NCBI GenBank assembly: GCA_024691145.1
Contig: JAILNW010000185.1
Span: forward strand, 1-8,202
Direction of reading: 5' to 3'
Source: Lachnospiraceae bacterium
GTDB taxonomy: Bacteria; Bacillota; Clostridia; Lachnospirales; Lachnospiraceae
Length of the DNA stretch: 8,202 nucleotides
Positions 6,467 through 8,202 of the stretch are shown one piece after another (position 1 is the first letter of the stretch; each line of letters opens with the position of its first letter). The translations under genes were made by a program, and so were the position numbers. The notes below the pieces were generated by a model that made no database searches, was not told the DNA's origin, and worked only from the letters and a program-made list of their open reading frames with translations.

Positions 6467-6991
6467 CTACTTTTTACAGCATCCAGCACATCCCATAATA
6501 TCATCCCCTACGAGATTCTGTGGTTTTGTAATAAGACATACTGCACTTGCACTTATTCCCTCCATGCTGCCTGTAAATCCAAGTCCTTCTTCTGTAGTTG
6601 CCTTAACATTTACCTGATCCACATCTAAGTTAAGAGCTTCGGCTATGTTACAGATCATCTCCGGAATATATGGCTTCATCTTAGGCTTCTGGGCAACTAT
6701 TGTTGCATCTATATTACTGATTACATAATGCTTGTCATTAAGTAACTTCTTCACATGCTTAAGAAGTTCCATGCTTGATATTCCCTTATACTTGTCATCT
6801 GTATCTGGAAAATGCTTTCCTATATCGCCAAGTGCTGCAGCCCCAAGTAATGCATCCATAATGGCATGTAAAAGCACATCTGCATCCGAGTGTCCTAAAA
6901 GTCCCAGCTCATATGGTATATCAACACCGCCCATAATAAGCTTTCTTCCTTCCACAAGTCTGTGAACATCGTATCCGCTGCCTATTCTCAT
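6467..6991 (-). CDS. ispF: 2-C-methyl-D-erythritol 2,4-cyclodiphosphate synthase, with a Cys-rich tail
   Basis: This 174-residue enzyme makes 2-C-methyl-D-erythritol 2,4-cyclodiphosphate in the non-mevalonate isoprenoid pathway. The N-terminus MRIGSGYDVHRL carries metal ligands Asp8 and His10, and HSDADVLLHAIMDALLG (34-50) carries the third, His42. The family motif ATTEEGLGFTG is at 131-141. The family is usually near 157-160 residues; here it runs on for about 15 residues, ending MGCAGCCKK with Cys168, Cys171 and Cys172. That tail is in frame and unbroken, so it is not an obvious frameshift. The ATG follows GGAAAGG by about 9 bases. It sits right after the terminator of tRNA-Met and no clear promoter is seen between them. 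ispD, often its neighbour or fusion partner, is not in the window. Confidence 0.96.
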   Translation of the reverse strand: MRIGSGYDVHRLVEGRKLIMGGVDIPYELGLLGHSDADVLLHAIMDALLGAAALGDIGKHFPDTDDKYKGISSMELLKHVKKLLNDKHYVISNIDATIVAQKPKMKPYIPEMICNIAEALNLDVDQVNVKATTEEGLGFTGSMEGISASAVCLITKPQNLVGDDIMGCAGCCKK

Positions 6992-7020
6992 TACAAAACA
7001 CCTTTCCTTTCCCTATTATG

Positions 7021-7046
7021 AAAAAAATCTGGATAAAATCCAGATT
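7021..7046 (-). terminator. Intrinsic terminator after tRNA-Met
   Basis: A perfect 9-bp stem, AATCTGGAT (7026-7034) with ATCCAGATT (7038-7046), has a 3-base loop. On the minus strand it runs into a T-tract (7027-7021). It begins 16 bases after the tRNA 3' end and ends about 30 bases before the ispF start. Confidence 0.85.
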
Positions 7047-7062
7047 CTTCATAAACTTATAA

Positions 7063-7136
7063 TAGCGGAGGACGGATTCGAACCGCCGACACTCCGGGTA
7101 TGAACCGAATGCTCTAGCCAACTGAGCTACTCCGCC
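7063..7136 (-). tRNA. Elongator tRNA-Met (anticodon CAT)
   Basis: The 74-base cloverleaf starts GGCGGAGTAGCTCAGTTGGC. The acceptor stem GGCGGAG pairs with CTCCGCT, including a G1-U72 wobble. The anticodon stem TTCGG/CCGGA holds the loop TTCATAC, with anticodon CAT. The T arm is GGCGG-TTCGAAT-CCGTC and the discriminator is A. The acceptor starts with a G1-U72 pair rather than the C1-A72 mismatch of the initiator, and the overall sequence is close to Bacillus elongator tRNA-Met rather than the lysidine-modified tRNA-Ile. No CCA is encoded (ATT follows), so it must be added enzymatically. Confidence 0.96.
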
Positions 7137-7160
7137 ATATGTGTCTCACCAACAAAAATA

Positions 7161-7205
7161 ATTATACCATTAAATTTTCAAATGTCAAGTGCTTTTTACA
7201 AAAAA
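7161..7205 (-). promoter_or_regulatory. Near-consensus promoter of tRNA-Met with an UP-element-like tract
   Basis: The minus strand reads TTGACA (7183-7188), 16 bases, then TATAAT (7161-7166), preceded by TGG, so both boxes are perfect and the -10 is extended. Just upstream, TTTTTTGTAAAAA (7193-7205) matches the A/T pattern of an UP element. Transcription would start near 7154, about 17 bases before the tRNA. This fits strong stable-RNA expression. Confidence 0.85.
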
Positions 7206-7227
7206 GTTCACCAAAAGTTCATGTTAC

Positions 7228-7260
7228 AAAAAGAAGGTTCATGCCTTTGCACAAACCTTC
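7228..7260 (-). terminator. Terminator of the starch-binding protein gene
   Basis: GAAGGTT (7233-7239) pairs with AACCTTC (7254-7260), and an inner TGC/GCA pairs around CTTT. The minus strand continues into TTTTTG (7232-7227). It begins 30 bases after the stop of the starch-binding gene and separates it from the tRNA promoter. Confidence 0.75.
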
Positions 7261-7290
7261 CTGCTATATTAATATGTGATAATTAGAAAA

Positions 7291-8004
7291 TTACTTAACT
7301 TCCATTTCTCCATTATCGATTGTAATAATCTTAACACCATGGTTATTAATATTAACATGATAATCCTTTGAGTTGTTATTATCCCATGCTGTATTGTTAT
7401 CGCCATTGTTAAAGCACATCTTTAACTCTGCTGCATCAGCAACATATATATCAGCTTCGCTGTAATCACCTTTGTTCTTCATCTGGAAACCAAATCCGTC
7501 TGACCACTTTCCATCACCAATCTGGAAATATACATGTGGATCAGCAATTGTATCATTAGAATACTTAACTGTTACAACACTGTAGTCATGCTCTACGAAC
7601 TTACCTTCAACTTTTCCATCAGTCTTTGTAGGAATGAATGTATAATTTGTAGGTCCGCTTACCATATCATAATCTGCTGTCTGATTATCCCAGTTATCTT
7701 TTCCAGGAGTGTTCTTAAAAAGAATCTTATCATATGCATCACCGTTAATGTTGCAAGCAAATGTGTTAACTTCCTGTGTCTTTAATTCATATATATCAAC
7801 ATCGCCCTTGTTAGTCCAGCAATATGCATAACATGCATCCCACTTTGTATTAGTGTTATCAAATCTTATAAATGTAAAAGCTCCATAATAATTAGATGCT
7901 TCTGAAACGCTTGAAGCTTTCTTTGTTCCCATTACAAACCAAGCTGCAAATCCAGCTGCTAAAACTATAGCCACCATTAAAAAACCTTTAATAAACTTCT
8001 TCAT
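7291..8004 (-). CDS. Membrane-anchored starch-binding protein with CBM26-like and CBM25-like modules, no catalytic domain
   Basis: This 237-residue protein has one N-terminal hydrophobic segment (about 5-25, after MKKFIKG) that would be an uncleaved anchor or signal. No lipobox is seen. Residues 43-123 resemble a CBM26 starch-binding module, with Trp55, Tyr59, Tyr61 and Trp63 in KWDACYAYCW as likely sugar-stacking residues, then DNWDNQTADY. Residues 142-233 resemble CBM25, with PHVYFQIGDGKW (His157, Trp167) and the hallmark FNNGDNNTAWDNNNSKDYHV (198-217, Trp207). In known amylases these modules sit behind a glycoside hydrolase; here nothing else is present. I infer that it holds alpha-glucan at the cell surface. 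The ATG follows AGAGG by nine bases. It has its own promoter and terminator, so it appears to be a single-gene unit. The module calls rest on motif recognition. Confidence 0.8.
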   Translation of the reverse strand: MKKFIKGFLMVAIVLAAGFAAWFVMGTKKASSVSEASNYYGAFTFIRFDNTNTKWDACYAYCWTNKGDVDIYELKTQEVNTFACNINGDAYDKILFKNTPGKDNWDNQTADYDMVSGPTNYTFIPTKTDGKVEGKFVEHDYSVVTVKYSNDTIADPHVYFQIGDGKWSDGFGFQMKNKGDYSEADIYVADAAELKMCFNNGDNNTAWDNNNSKDYHVNINNHGVKIITIDNGEMEVK

Positions 8005-8076
8005 TTTTTAATTCCTCTTTTCCCTTAAAATAAAATCTTCACATTTTTACTACTTAGTTTTCCCAAGCACAATATA

Positions 8077-8105
8077 GTTTTACATCAGGATTCAAAATAA
8101 GTCAA
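8077..8105 (-). promoter_or_regulatory. Likely promoter of the starch-binding protein gene
   Basis: TTGACT (8100-8105) lies 17 bases from TAAAAC (8077-8082) on the minus strand. The -35 is good and the -10 matches four of six positions. The leader would be about 65 bases. The bases from 8106 to the window end are AT-rich and show no gene that I can support. Confidence 0.42.
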
Positions 8106-8202
8106 TTTTTCTAAATACTGTAAATCTCCTTTAAATTGAGCCAAATCTAACAATCAAAAAATAATTCGCATATAAAATTAATCAAATACCACTATAAAAA
8201 AT

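Noticed and set aside
6921..7121. 66-residue minus-strand open frame overlapping tRNA-Met and the start of ispF
   Set aside because: Its first part is the tRNA and terminator translated, and its end is an out-of-frame reading of ispF.
8084..8152. Short minus-strand frame reading LLDLAQFKGDLQYLEKLTYF before the starch-binding gene
   Set aside because: It looks somewhat protein-like, but it has stops at both ends within 23 codons and no start with a placed binding site. It could be a remnant, but I cannot support a gene or pseudogene.
1..8202. CRISPR array, phage or defence island
   Set aside because: No regularly spaced direct repeats and no cas, integrase or defence gene motifs were seen; the block from ispF to rlmB is ordinary housekeeping.

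Overview
The window is AT-rich DNA with strong AGGAGG-type ribosome binding sites and TTGACA/TATAAT-type promoters. All supported genes lie on the minus strand. The gene order ispF, cysS, mrnC, rlmB, the SleB/CwlJ-type wall hydrolase and the CmpB-type membrane protein point to a Gram-positive clostridial organism, most likely a gut Lachnospiraceae member. That placement is inferred from protein style and synteny, not from a marker search.

Read in the direction of transcription (high to low coordinates), the window starts with a small membrane-anchored protein that has two starch-binding modules and no enzyme domain (8004-7291). It has its own promoter and terminator. Next is an elongator tRNA-Met(CAT) behind a near-consensus promoter, followed at once by a terminator (7136-7021). 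Then comes a housekeeping block: ispF (isoprenoid synthesis), cysS (cysteinyl-tRNA synthetase, with its own good promoter), mrnC (Mini-RNase III, 23S rRNA maturation) and rlmB (23S rRNA 2'-O-methyltransferase). This block matches the Bacillus order ispD-ispF-gltX-cysE-cysS-mrnC-rlmB, but with gltX and cysE missing and a tRNA in place of ispD.

The lower half holds three envelope genes. The first is a lipoprotein with a beta-helix carbohydrate-binding domain of the Cthe_2159 type and a Gly/Arg/Met-rich tail (3646-2363, strong terminator). The second is a four-helix membrane protein of the CmpB 'putative ABC transporter permease' family (2189-1779). The third is a secreted wall hydrolase with two SH3 domains and a SleB-type catalytic domain (1682-426), with its own consensus promoter and a long terminator hairpin.

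The left edge (1-425) is accessory. It holds the first codons of a gene whose start resembles the PD-(D/E)XK (Rpn-type) nuclease/transposase family. Its promoter and leader sit inside a 99-bp inverted-repeat element flanked by ATCC repeats. No CRISPR array, phage module or defence system is visible. The most interesting items are the enzyme-free starch-binding protein, the inverted-repeat element, the Cys-rich tail on IspF and the terminator between the tRNA and ispF.
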